DNA of 64,000 bases from Paenibacillus bouchesdurhonensis (GTDB lineage: Bacteria; Bacillota; Bacilli; Paenibacillales; Paenibacillaceae), in contig NZ_LT732548.1 of the NCBI RefSeq assembly GCF_900155685.1, positions 2,872,294-2,936,293 on the forward strand, in the 5' to 3' direction. Every line of letters starts with the position of its first letter. Position 1 is the stretch's first letter. The position numbers and the translations under genes are program-made. Positions 17,872-26,433 of the stretch are shown piece by piece. Under the pieces are notes generated by a model. The model saw only the letters and a program-made list of their open reading frames with translations. It did no database searches and was not told the origin of the DNA.

Positions 17872-17914
17872 ACGGCCTGCAATTGACGATAGCAGTTGTC
17901 AATTGCGGGCCGTT
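17872..17914 (+). terminator. Intrinsic terminator of the pectate lyase gene
   Basis: ACGGCCTGCAATTGAC (17872-17887) pairs with GTCAATTGCGGGCCGT (17898-17913) with one mismatch, followed by TTTGT. It separates the lyase gene from the MerR-family promoter just downstream. Confidence 0.85.
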
Positions 17915-17935
17915 TGTATATTTTAAATATTAAGG

Positions 17936-17966
17936 TTGACCTTCACGTTACGTCAAAGTGTACAGT
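17936..17966 (+). promoter_or_regulatory. MerR-type promoter with 19-bp spacer
   Basis: TTGACC (17936-17941) and TACAGT (17961-17966) are separated by 19 bases instead of the usual 17. The spacer holds an imperfect dyad, CTTCACGT and ACGTCAAAG, on either side of a central T. An overlong spacer carrying the operator dyad is the hallmark of promoters twisted into shape by MerR-family activators, so the gene just downstream probably regulates itself. Confidence 0.7.
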
Positions 17967-17988
17967 TGAATTGTCAGGAGGTGATTCC

Positions 17989-18753
17989 ATGGAATATACC
18001 GTGCAGAAGCTGGCCCGATTAGCTGGGGTGAGCACAAGAACGCTTCGTTATTATGATGAGATTAACATTCTTAAGCCGGCAAGAATCAACTCATCAGGAT
18101 ATCGGATTTATGGGCAGGCGGAGGTAGATAGATTACAGCAAATTTTGTTCTATCGAGAGCTGGGTCTTCCGCTGGAACAAATTAAAGCGATCGTAACCTC
18201 ACCTGCATTTAACAGCGTTCTGGCGCTTCAAGAACACCGTGAGCAGCTCCTTGACAGAAGACGGCAATTGGATATTCTTATCTCCAATGTGGATAAGACA
18301 ATTGCTACGCATGAAGGGAGAATCAGTATGACTGACCGAGAGAAGTTTGAAGGGTTCAAGCAAAAAATGATTGTTGATAACGAGCAAAAATACGGCAAGG
18401 AAATCCGCAAGAAATATGGGGACGAGAAGATTGACCGATCCTACGACAAATTGCGTGGTATGAGCCAGGAGCAGTATGAAGAGGTTGAGCGACTTGCTGA
18501 AGAGATACATCGGGCATTGGCCGAAGCTTATAAGACAGGCGATCCTGCAAGCGAAGCAGCTCAGCAAGCGGCTAAGCTGCATAAGCAATGGTTAGGCTAT
18601 TATTGGAGCGAATATAGTAAAGAAGCTCATGCCGGATTGGCGCAGATATACGTCGACGATGAGCGATTCACAGCATATTACGATATGCACCAGCCGGGAA
18701 CGGCACAGTTTCTCCGTGACGCTATCCTCATTTATACAGGGATAGAACAATGA
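17989..18753 (+). CDS. MerR-family regulator with TipAS antibiotic-recognition domain
   Basis: A 254-residue transcription factor like Mta/TipAL. Residues 1-70 are the MerR winged helix (MEYTVQKLARLAGVSTRTLR, YYDEI, then GYRIYGQAEVDRLQ), followed by a long dimerisation helix to about residue 110. The C-terminal 140 residues are an all-helical TipAS domain (KLHKQWLGYYW, AHAGLAQIYVDDERFTAYYD), which in relatives binds bulky drugs. ATG at 17989 has AGGAGGTGA 5 bases upstream; the frame is open further upstream but would include the promoter. Its own promoter has the 19-bp MerR spacer. The target genes besides itself are unknown. Confidence 0.9.
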   Translation: MEYTVQKLARLAGVSTRTLRYYDEINILKPARINSSGYRIYGQAEVDRLQQILFYRELGLPLEQIKAIVTSPAFNSVLALQEHREQLLDRRRQLDILISNVDKTIATHEGRISMTDREKFEGFKQKMIVDNEQKYGKEIRKKYGDEKIDRSYDKLRGMSQEQYEEVERLAEEIHRALAEAYKTGDPASEAAQQAAKLHKQWLGYYWSEYSKEAHAGLAQIYVDDERFTAYYDMHQPGTAQFLRDAILIYTGIEQ

Positions 18754-18845
18754 ATCTGAGCACCTTAATTTTTGAACAGGAACTTTAAGGCTAAGCATTT
18801 TTGTATCTTCGCTCTGATTCATTAAAACATGGAAAGGGTAATAAT

Positions 18846-19047
18846 AAACAAGTGGGAAGTGGTCATAATCAATGAACAGACGGAACGACAGAATACTGTG
18901 TATTCCGAAAGGTAGTTGATTCACCATGTACTCTCTCAGAAGGAAGAGAAGATCGATCCTTCGTCGATTATTCTCTGGCACCCTAGCCGCCTGAATGGCT
19001 GCATAGCAAAATTTCATAATTAAATGAAGCAACCGCTTCCCACGTTT
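18846..19047 (+). ncRNA. Candidate structured RNA (unnamed)
   Basis: The 500-base gap between the MerR gene and cysJ holds nested complementarities on the + strand. A 12-bp closing stem joins GTGGGAAGTGGT (18852-18863) to ACCGCTTCCCAC (19032-19043) with one G-T pair. Inside are AATCAA/TTGATT (18867-18872/18916-18921) enclosing CGGAA/TTCCG and ACAG/CTGT; an 11-bp hairpin AGAGAA-ATCGA/TCGAT-TTCTCT (18945-18976); AGCC/GGCT; and TTCAT/ATGAA. A terminator follows at once. This could be a small RNA or a cysJI leader. I cannot match it to a known family. An antisense open frame across it looks non-coding. Confidence 0.4.
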
Positions 19048-19084
19048 AAAGACTCTGCGCCCCTGGCGTGGAGTCTTTTTTTTT
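19048..19084 (+). terminator. Intrinsic terminator after the candidate RNA
   Basis: AAAGACTCTGCGCC and GGCGTGGAGTCTTT form a stem around CCT, ending in a run of nine T residues (19076-19084). It lies about 170 bases before cysJ and right after the closing stem of the candidate RNA. It may end that RNA or act as an attenuator of cysJI. Confidence 0.85.
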
Positions 19085-19253
19085 GCGCTTGGTGGAGGAA
19101 CACGCAGGAATTATTAGTTTTACTAATCAAAGATATAAGATCATTCTAATTGACCGCCTGAACTTGCTATGATAAATTTTATTAAATGACAAATTAGATA
19201 GTAATACTAGGAATTAGTTTAAATTCTATGTATACTGCGTGAGGTGGATATTA

Positions 19254-21077
19254 TTGGAACTACAAGTTAGTAACAGTCCTTTTAGTCAAGAGCAGGCGGA
19301 GCTGCTCAATCGTCTTCTTCCTACGCTATCGGAAAACCAACGAATTTGGCTCAGCGGATACTTGTCTGCATTACAAGGCGCTGGGGCGGTAACGGCTGCA
19401 GCTACGCTCGTTCAGGCGGTAGCTTCTGTGGAGCCAGCCATTTCCAAAGAAGTAACTGTACTTTACGGCTCGCAGACAGGAAACAGCCATGGGCTGGCTA
19501 ACAAGCTGTCGAAGAAGCTGGAAGAACAGAGTTACCAGGTTACTTTGACATCGATGGGCGATTTTAAACCTAATGGACTAAAGAAAATCGAGAACTTATT
19601 TATTGTTGTCAGCACGCACGGCGAAGGAGAACCGCCAGACAGCGCTATTCCATTTTACGAGTATCTTCATAGCAAGCGTGCGCCAAAGTTGGAGGGACTA
19701 CGTTATTCTGTACTTGCGCTTGGCGATACTTCCTATGAATTTTTCTGTCAGACGGGCAAGGATTTTGACAAACGTTTGGAGGAGCTCGGCGGTGAACGGA
19801 TTACTCCGCGCGTAGACTGCGATGTCGATTTTGATGAACTTGCCGCGGAATGGATGGGGCTCGTTCTGAGTGAGCTCGGCAAACTTTCTGCATCAGGCAC
19901 TGCGGCGAGCAGCGTAAGCACGATTGTGGCAAGCAGCGGTACGGAGTCTGAGTACTCGAGAACCAATCCCTTTAACGCGGAAGTTTTAGAGAACCTGAAT
20001 CTCAATGGCCGCGGATCGGATCGGGAAACACGCCACATCGAGCTTTCCTTGGAAGGTTCCAATCTTCAATATGAGCCGGGGGATAGCCTAGGCATTTATC
20101 CGGAGAATCACCCGCTACTCGTCGATGAGTTGATTGCGGCCATGGGCTGGAACGGCGAGGAAAGTGTAACCGTGAATAAGAACGGCGAACAGCGGACGCT
20201 GCGTGACGCATTGCTGCGCTACTATGAAATTACGGTTCTTACAAAGCCGCTGCTGGAGCAAGCCGTACAGCTCAGCTCCAGTCAGGAGCTGAAGAAGCTG
20301 CTTGAAACAGGGCATGAGCAGGAGCTGCGCGCCTATTTAGCCGAACGCGATTTGCTAGATTTGGTGACGGATTACTCTTTTGAAGGGGTTAGCGCCAGTC
20401 AGTTTATTTCAATTCTACGCAAAATACCATCGCGGCTTTATTCCATTGCGAGCAGTTCCAAGGCGTTTCCGGATGAGGTACATCTGACTGTTCGTTCCGT
20501 ACGTTATGAAGCTCATGGCCGCAACCGATATGGCGTATGCTCCGTTCAGCTTGCGGAACGGGTAGAGCCCGGGGATACATTGCCGGTATATATTCAACAT
20601 AACCCAAGCTTCAAACTTCCTGAGAATCCGGATACGCCGATTATAATGATCGGGCCAGGGACAGGGGTCGCGCCTTTCCGAGCTTTTCTTGGGGAGCGGG
20701 AAGAGACAGGAGCAGAAGGGAAAAACTGGTTGTTCTATGGAGACCAGCATTTCTCTACCGACTTCCTATATCAGGTGGAATGGCAGCGCTGGCTGAAAGA
20801 CGGCGTATTGACCCGAATGGATGTCGCGTTCTCTCGCGACACCGACAAGAAGGTCTACGTCCAACACAGGATGCTTGAGAAGAGCCGGGAGGTTTATGAA
20901 TGGCTGCAAGAAGGAGCCGCAGTGTATGTGTGCGGGGATGAGAAGAAGATGGCTCATGATGTGCATGCCGCTTTGGCCACCATACTTGAGCAGGAGGGCG
21001 GTCTTAGCCCAGAGCAAGCAGCGGAATATTTGACGCGTATGCAGCAGGAGAAACGTTATCAACGGGATGTATATTAA
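19254..21077 (+). CDS. cysJ: Assimilatory sulfite reductase (NADPH) flavoprotein subunit
   Basis: A 607-residue diflavin reductase that passes NADPH electrons through FAD and FMN to CysI for reduction of sulfite to sulfide. The flavodoxin domain (FMN) is at about residues 65-205 (LYGSQTGNSHGLA, then VVSTHGEGEPPDSA, then LGDTSYEFFCQTGKDFD). The FAD domain covers about 225-455 (RLYSIASSS), and the NADPH domain begins with MIGPGTGVAPFRAF and ends MQQEKRYQRDVY. TTG at 19254 has GAGGTGG 6 bases upstream, and the N-terminus LELQVSNSPFSQEQAELLNR matches Bacillus CysJ. It is followed by cysI after 39 bases. Confidence 0.95.
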   Translation: MELQVSNSPFSQEQAELLNRLLPTLSENQRIWLSGYLSALQGAGAVTAAATLVQAVASVEPAISKEVTVLYGSQTGNSHGLANKLSKKLEEQSYQVTLTSMGDFKPNGLKKIENLFIVVSTHGEGEPPDSAIPFYEYLHSKRAPKLEGLRYSVLALGDTSYEFFCQTGKDFDKRLEELGGERITPRVDCDVDFDELAAEWMGLVLSELGKLSASGTAASSVSTIVASSGTESEYSRTNPFNAEVLENLNLNGRGSDRETRHIELSLEGSNLQYEPGDSLGIYPENHPLLVDELIAAMGWNGEESVTVNKNGEQRTLRDALLRYYEITVLTKPLLEQAVQLSSSQELKKLLETGHEQELRAYLAERDLLDLVTDYSFEGVSASQFISILRKIPSRLYSIASSSKAFPDEVHLTVRSVRYEAHGRNRYGVCSVQLAERVEPGDTLPVYIQHNPSFKLPENPDTPIIMIGPGTGVAPFRAFLGEREETGAEGKNWLFYGDQHFSTDFLYQVEWQRWLKDGVLTRMDVAFSRDTDKKVYVQHRMLEKSREVYEWLQEGAAVYVCGDEKKMAHDVHAALATILEQEGGLSPEQAAEYLTRMQQEKRYQRDVY

Positions 21078-21116
21078 ACGGGGAGTCCCGAGGATTACGA
21101 GAGGAGAATGGCCAAT

Positions 21117-22841
21117 ATGTCAGATAACAACTTAATGTCGCCAAACAGTGCACCGCACAGCGATGTTGAAGATATTAAAATTAGAAGTAATTATTTGCGC
21201 GGGAGTCTAGAAGAGACGCTTGAGGATCCAATTACGGGCTCCATACCGGAAGATGATAATCGGCTGATGAAATTCCATGGCAGCTATATGCAGGATGATC
21301 GTGATTTGCGGAACGAGCGCCATAAACAGAAATTGGAGCCAGCCTATCAGTTTATGCTTCGAGTGCGCGCGGCGGGCGGTGTCGTTACACCGGAGCAGTG
21401 GCTGATGATGGACAGCGTATCCCAGAAATATGCGAACGGAACCATTCGTCTGACAACCCGGCAATCCTTTCAGCTCCATGGTGTTATCAAATGGAACTTG
21501 AAGAAAACCATTCAGGAAGTGAATGAGGCATTGCTCAGCACGTTGGCCGCATGTGGCGACGTTAACCGAAACGTGATGTGCAATCCCAACCCATACCAGT
21601 CGGAAATTCATTCCGAGGTATACAACTGGGCGAGCAAGGTAAGCGATCATCTTGATCCGAGAACCAATGCTTACCATGAGATTTGGCTTAACGGTGAAAA
21701 GGTGATTGACAGCAATGACAGCCAAGCGGAGCAGGAGCCTATTTACGGACATGTCTATTTGCCGCGTAAGTTCAAGATTGGCGTAGCTGTACCGCCTTCG
21801 AACGATGTTGATGTTTTCTCGCAGGATTTGGGGTTCATTGCGGTTGTAGAGAACGGAGAGTTGAAGGGTTTTAACGTCTCTGTGGGCGGCGGCATGGGAA
21901 TGACGCATGGGGATACAAAAACCTATCCGCAGGTGTCCAAGGTAATTGGCTTCTGCCTGCCGGAGCAAATGATTGATGTAGCGGAGAAGACTGTTACGAT
22001 TCAGCGGGATTACGGTGATCGTTCTGTCCGGAAGCATGCCCGCTTTAAATATACGATTGATGACCGGGGAGTCAATTGGTTTGTCCAAGAGCTATCGAAT
22101 CGGCTTGGCTGGAGCTTGCAGGAGGCAAGACCGTTTCATTTCGAGCACAACGGCGATCGATATGGTTGGGTGAAGGGCAGCAATAACAAGTGGCATTTTA
22201 CGCTATTTATCCAGAATGGCCGCATTAAGGATGAGGAGGATTACAAGCTGATGACAGGCTTGCGGGAAATAGCCAAGGTGCATACAGGCGACTTCCGCTT
22301 GACACCGAACCAGAACCTGATCATCGCGAATGTAAGCAGTCAAAAGAAAAAGAAAATTGAAGGTCTTATTAAAGAACATGGCCTGACAGACGGTTTGCAT
22401 TACTCCGCCTTGCGAAGAAACTCAATGGCGTGCGTAGCGTTTCCTACCTGCGGCCTCGCCATGGCTGAATCTGAGCGCTACCTTCCATCCTTGCTGGATA
22501 AGATTGAGCCCATGCTGGAGCAAGTCGGCTTGCAGGATGATGATATTGTTATTCGAATGACCGGCTGCCCGAACGGCTGCGCCAGACCGATGCTGGGGGA
22601 AATTGCATTTATCGGCAAGGCACCTGGGAAGTACAATCTGTATCTTGGCGGCGGGTTCTCTGGAAACAGACTGAATAAATTATATAAAGAAAACATCGGT
22701 GAAGATGAGATTTTAGAATCCTTGCAGCCGATTATTACGCAGTACGCCAAGGATCGAGAAGAAGGCGAGCATTTCGGCGACTACGTCATTCGTGCTGGTT
22801 ATGTCCAGGAAGTAACGGATGGACAGAACTTCCATTCTTAG
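21117..22841 (+). CDS. cysI: Assimilatory sulfite reductase hemoprotein subunit
   Basis: A 574-residue siroheme and [4Fe-4S] subunit that reduces sulfite to sulfide with six electrons from CysJ. The cluster ligands are intact: CVAFPTC (C-x5-C) and GCPNGC (C-x3-C). [22 protein letters not shown] and FRLTPNQN are siroheme-binding landmarks. Two ATGs are possible: 21108, which touches the ribosome binding site GAGGAG, and 21117, with 10-base spacing; I prefer the latter. The cysJI pair supplies sulfide for cysteine, and it happens to sit beside a PKS that may consume cysteine. Confidence 0.94.
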   Translation: MSDNNLMSPNSAPHSDVEDIKIRSNYLRGSLEETLEDPITGSIPEDDNRLMKFHGSYMQDDRDLRNERHKQKLEPAYQFMLRVRAAGGVVTPEQWLMMDSVSQKYANGTIRLTTRQSFQLHGVIKWNLKKTIQEVNEALLSTLAACGDVNRNVMCNPNPYQSEIHSEVYNWASKVSDHLDPRTNAYHEIWLNGEKVIDSNDSQAEQEPIYGHVYLPRKFKIGVAVPPSNDVDVFSQDLGFIAVVENGELKGFNVSVGGGMGMTHGDTKTYPQVSKVIGFCLPEQMIDVAEKTVTIQRDYGDRSVRKHARFKYTIDDRGVNWFVQELSNRLGWSLQEARPFHFEHNGDRYGWVKGSNNKWHFTLFIQNGRIKDEEDYKLMTGLREIAKVHTGDFRLTPNQNLIIANVSSQKKKKIEGLIKEHGLTDGLHYSALRRNSMACVAFPTCGLAMAESERYLPSLLDKIEPMLEQVGLQDDDIVIRMTGCPNGCARPMLGEIAFIGKAPGKYNLYLGGGFSGNRLNKLYKENIGEDEILESLQPIITQYAKDREEGEHFGDYVIRAGYVQEVTDGQNFHS

Positions 22842-22971
22842 GTTGTTGATTTTGATCGGATATTGTGAATAATCAGAAAATAGGATTTGAAATTAATTAT
22901 TATAATGAATAATTAACTAGATTAATCATAATAAGAGTCATAACAAGTGCGGGAATAGAAAGAACGGTACA

Positions 22972-23010
22972 AACGAAGTGCTTCCCTTTAACGGCGAGGC
23001 ACTTCGTTTT
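22972..23010 (+). terminator. Intrinsic terminator of cysJI
   Basis: AACGAAGTGC (22972-22981) and GCACTTCGTT (22999-23008) form a perfect 10-bp stem followed by TTTT. It marks the end of the core-genome part and the left border of the biosynthetic operon. The rest of the 22842-23410 gap contains the loaP promoter and its leader. Confidence 0.88.
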
Positions 23011-23199
23011 GGCTATTATTTCATCCAACTTTCCTGGTTTATTGTATGGTTTCGCAGGTGTATTCCTTAGGAAAAATCGTATCTATTATGTCGAATTTAT
23101 GTCAAATTTCCCTTAAAATCGCAGTTAGTTCATTTCGAAAACTTGGAAATTCACGTCGTAAAATGTATTAATTTGTCGCTTTATGCCGAAATAATAAGG

Positions 23200-23228
23200 T
23201 TGAATTGGATTTCTCGATTCGATATAAT
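23200..23228 (+). promoter_or_regulatory. Sigma-A promoter of loaP
   Basis: TTGAAT (23200-23205) and a perfect TATAAT (23223-23228) are spaced by exactly 17 bases. Transcription would start near 23235, giving loaP an untranslated leader of about 175 bases with no obvious terminator. Confidence 0.75.
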
Positions 23229-23410
23229 ATGTACTAATTAATGGATTGTGTTCCGATTATCGGATTCACTGGAACGGTAATTAAAGTTTGGATTTAAGTT
23301 ATCAACATGGCAATATTACACCGTATAGGCTTACAAAGGAGCTTCTTAACAACATCCACCAAGAATTAATATGCATAAATCATCTTTTAATTTTGGAGGA
23401 TTTGAAATCT

Positions 23411-23983
23411 ATGGGGTGGTATGTTTTATTTGTACGAAATGGGTATGAAGATCATGTGCAGAAAAGTCTAGAGAAGATAAGCGATAATAATATAGCTCGT
23501 TGTATAGTTCCCACGAGGAAAATACCGGAAAGAAAAAAAGGGCAAATCAAAGATGTTGAGAAAATTATGTTCCCTGGATACGTTTTTATTCAAACTCAGA
23601 TGACTAAATCGATTTACTATACTCTTAGTAGTCATCCGCTAATTTATTCCTTATTAAACTATCGCAATAGAAAGGATTTAAATTATAATCAGCGAAATTC
23701 AGATACTACAATCCAGGATTCGGATGATTTTTGTTTCAAACAAGTGCCAAAAGAAGAGATTGAACAAATCCTGCAACTTCTTGACGATCATGGGAAAGTC
23801 GATTACTCAAAAGTACATCTATTGGATTCCCGGATTAAAGTTATTTCGGGGCCGCTAAAAGGCAAAGAAGGAATAATCAAAAAAATCGATAAGCGTAAAA
23901 ATCGAGCTAAAGTGAATATAAATTTAATGGGTTGTCATAGAATGATCGATTTAGGGATAGAAGTTTTAAGTTATAAAAACTGA
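23411..23983 (+). CDS. loaP: NusG paralogue of LoaP type, processive antiterminator
   Basis: A 190-residue transcription elongation factor. The N-terminal NGN domain begins MGWYVLFVRNGYEDHVQKSL and includes RKGQIKDVEKIMFPGYVFIQ. The C-terminal KOW domain is at about residues 130-190 (RIKVISGPLKGKEGIIKKI, then DLGIEVL). A core NusG would lie near secE and ribosomal genes; this one sits alone upstream of a trans-AT PKS operon, the known position of LoaP, which lets RNA polymerase read through terminators in long polyketide operons of Bacillus. ATG at 23411 follows GGAGGA by about 10 bases. The frame is open upstream to a TTG at 23288, but the NGN fold starts at the chosen ATG. G+C is visibly lower than in cysJI. 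Confidence 0.88.
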   Translation: MGWYVLFVRNGYEDHVQKSLEKISDNNIARCIVPTRKIPERKKGQIKDVEKIMFPGYVFIQTQMTKSIYYTLSSHPLIYSLLNYRNRKDLNYNQRNSDTTIQDSDDFCFKQVPKEEIEQILQLLDDHGKVDYSKVHLLDSRIKVISGPLKGKEGIIKKIDKRKNRAKVNINLMGCHRMIDLGIEVLSYKN

Positions 23984-23987
23984 AAAA

Positions 23988-23993
23988 TATAAT
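23988..23993 (+). promoter_or_regulatory. Possible promoter -10 element for the PKS operon
   Basis: A perfect TATAAT lies 5 bases after the loaP stop codon. The region 17 bases upstream is only TTTTAA-like, a weak -35 match, so this promoter would need help or may be absent, with the operon read through from loaP. If used, the leader RNA would begin near 24000. Confidence 0.4.
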
Positions 23994-24043
23994 CGATGTT
24001 TCGGCACGTTATACAGATTCAGTTGGACATAGGGGAAGTCATG

Positions 24044-24080
24044 TAGTGCTTCGCAAACAAAGCATGAAAGGGCGAAGCTA
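24044..24080 (+). promoter_or_regulatory. Leader hairpin, candidate LoaP recognition element
   Basis: GCTTCGC (24048-24054) and GCGAAGC (24072-24078) form a perfect 7-bp stem with a 17-base purine-rich loop (AAACAAAGCATGAAAGG). An alternative pairing GCAT/ATGC (24062-24065/24080-24083) would compete. LoaP is known to act through an RNA hairpin in the 5' leader of its target operon; this is the best candidate between loaP and the terminator. Identity with the published element was not checked. Confidence 0.5.
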
Positions 24081-24143
24081 TGCGTTTTAGTACATAAAAA
24101 AATAAAAGAATGGTGTTTGTAGCCTAGAATTATTTATTTTTTT

Positions 24144-24179
24144 AAACTGCGTCCAGATACATGGATACGCAGTTTTTTT
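24144..24179 (+). terminator. Intrinsic terminator in the PKS operon leader
   Basis: AAACTGCGT (24144-24152) pairs with ACGCAGTTT (24167-24175), extended by CCA/TGG across a two-base bulge, and is followed by a run of T residues (24173-24179). It lies 58 bases before the first biosynthetic gene with no coding gene between, so it must be read through for the operon to be expressed. This is the expected LoaP-controlled site. Confidence 0.88.
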
Positions 24180-24237
24180 ATATTGATATCATGTATTAAT
24201 AATATTTCTCAATATAATGCAGGGGGAACGAGAATAT

Positions 24238-25071
24238 ATGCCGAGGACAAAGATTCGGAATAAGATTGTATTGATTACTGGAGGAGCATCGGATATTGGG
24301 AAATCCATTGCACTTGAATTACTTCATAATGATAACACTGTTATTTTGTGGGATATTAATGAAAGCGGTCTCAATGCTTTTAAGGAATCCACGTTAACAC
24401 CAAGAAGTACTTTAATAACGCAAAAAGTGGACATGACCATATCTGAAGAAGTCAAGCAAGCCTTTGAGAAGATATCTTCTCAATATAAGCAAATAGATTA
24501 TGTGTTTAACATTGTAGGGTATGGGTTGGTCGGGGAAGTTAAGGATATGAGTATTCAAGATTGGACGCAAATAATAGATACGAATATTTATGGGGTTCTA
24601 TATCCAACCATATTTGCTTATGAATTAATGACCAAGCAGGGTTCTGGCCACATCGTTAACATGTCTTCACTCGGCGGACTTATCCCGTCTCCATTTAATA
24701 CAGCTTACTCGACGACTAAGCATGCAATCGTAGGTCTGTCCTCCTCTCTTCGCGAGGAAGGCAAAGCTCGTGGTGTGAAGGTTACCGTATTATGTCCAGG
24801 GGGCATTCGAACAAAACTGTGGGACTCCGTCAGGTTGATCAACCTACAACGTGATCTGTTTAAGAAACTGGTTCCAGAAAAAACACTGCAGTTGCCGAAC
24901 GAAGCAGCTAAAATCATTTTGCTGAATGTGGAAAGAAACAAAGGAATCGTTATTTTTCCCGCTTTTGCAACCGTTTCCAATATAGTTTATAGATTTTTTC
25001 CTATGATTTTTCGGAAGGGGATCCAGATGTCCGTAAAAAGTTTACGGGCGATTCGGGAGGAAAGCTCATGA
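24238..25071 (+). CDS. Short-chain dehydrogenase/reductase (SDR)
   Basis: A 277-residue NAD(P)-dependent oxidoreductase. The Rossmann motif is TGGASDIGKS near residues 14-23, NIVGYG and NMSSLGG mark the core, and the catalytic pair is Y157 and K161 in YSTTK. The C-terminal 60 residues are more basic and hydrophobic than the usual SDR end (RFFPMIFRKGIQM), possibly a membrane-touching helix. ATG at 24238 follows AGGGGG by about 11 bases. It overlaps the next gene by ATGA, showing tight coupling. It is the first gene of the PKS operon and is likely a tailoring or precursor-forming reductase. Confidence 0.85.
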   Translation: MPRTKIRNKIVLITGGASDIGKSIALELLHNDNTVILWDINESGLNAFKESTLTPRSTLITQKVDMTISEEVKQAFEKISSQYKQIDYVFNIVGYGLVGEVKDMSIQDWTQIIDTNIYGVLYPTIFAYELMTKQGSGHIVNMSSLGGLIPSPFNTAYSTTKHAIVGLSSSLREEGKARGVKVTVLCPGGIRTKLWDSVRLINLQRDLFKKLVPEKTLQLPNEAAKIILLNVERNKGIVIFPAFATVSNIVYRFFPMIFRKGIQMSVKSLRAIREESS

Positions 25072-26384
25072 AACAAAGCAAATTTAAGGTTGAGCCTTTA
25101 GATCAAATTATGTACATAGCAGAAAGCGGTTCTGATCAGCAATTCCGTTGTTATCTTGAATTCGATGGAAAGTTAGAGGAGGAGAGACTGAGAACAGCAA
25201 TTAATCTTAGTCTGCAATTAGAAGAAGTGCTTATTCATAAGTTATCAAAAGGTTTCTTTAGGCTTGCTTGGGAGAAGCTAGAATCATCTGATATAGATAT
25301 GGTATTCCGCTTCAAATTAACCGAAAATGTTGAGAGGGACATAGAGCAATTTTTTATTCAGAAAATTGATACTTGCGCTGGCCCGCAAATTCGTATTGGT
25401 TTGTTTCGAGATGGGGAGAAAGATTATTTGGGATTTGTCATTCACCACGATGTATCAGATAGCACAGGATTAATGAAATACATAAAAAAACTAGGTGAAA
25501 TCTATAATCGTTTAAATAAAGATCCAGCCTATATTCCCAACTCATATAAAAAGGTGGATCGCAGCATTCAACCCTTATTAAGGAAGTATAGTGCAATCGA
25601 GCGGTATAAAAAGATGCTGCCCAGTTCAGACATTAAGATCAAAGGTCAAATTGATCCTTTTCCTTGGAGCCAGCAGAATAATGATCGGAGGGAGAGGTTT
25701 CTTCTTCATCGGATATCATGGGAACAACTAAGCAGCATATATGATTATTGCCAGCGTAACGGATGTTCATTTAATGACTATTTTCTTACAGTATTCTACA
25801 AGGCTTTCTATACGTTGCGAAATCAGGAAACTGGAAATCAAAGAGAGCATAATCCTCTCTTCTTGACCGTTGATTTTAGAAATTATAACCGAATTCATCA
25901 TGAAAACTGCATTCTGAATTTCAGCTCGGGCATTCTTGCACAACTAGATATTAATCCTTCTGACGAGTTTAAAAAAGTGTTAGCCGAGATCATGGTCTTT
26001 ACGAAGCAAGTTAAAGTTGATTTGGTTAACTATGGAAAGCAACAGGTGCCAGGAATCAACACAGTTTTTATGTTAAATGCTTTATTCAAAATAATGCCTT
26101 TTAATATTGTCCAAAAGCTGTCTAATGTGATGCAGCGAAAGGTGCTTGGGATCCCTTACTTATCGAATATAGGGAATATAACAAGAGCGGTTAACGCGTG
26201 GGATGGGCTGCGGATTGTAGACGCTTACTTTTTGGGGCAGATTGTATACTATCCGAAATTTTCTTTGGTTCTCTCCCAATTTGAGAAGGAAGTAACCATC
26301 TCGGTAGGCTTTTTAGGAGGTGATGAGGATGTTGAAATGGTCCAGAGGTTCTACAGGTTATTGGATCAGAATTTAGTTACATAA
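25068..26384 (+). CDS. Condensation-domain-like acyltransferase
   Basis: A 438-residue protein with the fold pattern of NRPS condensation domains, alcohol acetyltransferases and PapA5-type enzymes. The catalytic signature is HHDVSD (H126, H127, D131), the HHxxxD motif. A later DFRNYNR region corresponds to the DFGW-like latch area. The N-terminus (PLDQIMYIAES) also resembles this superfamily. No adenylation or carrier domain is attached, so it acts in trans, perhaps forming an ester or amide on the finished polyketide or releasing the chain. Start ATG overlaps the SDR stop codon. Confidence 0.75.
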   Translation: MKQSKFKVEPLDQIMYIAESGSDQQFRCYLEFDGKLEEERLRTAINLSLQLEEVLIHKLSKGFFRLAWEKLESSDIDMVFRFKLTENVERDIEQFFIQKIDTCAGPQIRIGLFRDGEKDYLGFVIHHDVSDSTGLMKYIKKLGEIYNRLNKDPAYIPNSYKKVDRSIQPLLRKYSAIERYKKMLPSSDIKIKGQIDPFPWSQQNNDRRERFLLHRISWEQLSSIYDYCQRNGCSFNDYFLTVFYKAFYTLRNQETGNQREHNPLFLTVDFRNYNRIHHENCILNFSSGILAQLDINPSDEFKKVLAEIMVFTKQVKVDLVNYGKQQVPGINTVFMLNALFKIMPFNIVQKLSNVMQRKVLGIPYLSNIGNITRAVNAWDGLRIVDAYFLGQIVYYPKFSLVLSQFEKEVTISVGFLGGDEDVEMVQRFYRLLDQNLVT

Positions 26385-26433
26385 AGGAGGGAAATAGAGA
26401 GGACAATTCGTATAATCTTTGGAGGTGCAACGA

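Noticed and set aside
18592..19032. A 146-codon open frame on the minus strand between the MerR gene and cysJ
   Set aside because: It overlaps the end of the MerR gene, has no ribosome binding site or recognisable motif, and lies on the reverse of the structured RNA candidate.
18754..19253. S-box (SAM-I) or T-box riboswitch upstream of cysJI
   Set aside because: Neither the SAM-I core nor the T-box AGGGTGGNACCGCG sequence is present on the + strand.
21207..22088. A 293-codon open frame antisense to cysI
   Set aside because: It is a mirror of a clearly conserved sulfite reductase gene; the encoded sequence resembles no protein and lacks a ribosome binding site.
23984..24237. A known metabolite riboswitch in the leader after loaP
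   Set aside because: The hairpin does not fit the c-di-GMP, SAM or other consensus patterns I could recall, and the LoaP explanation is sufficient.
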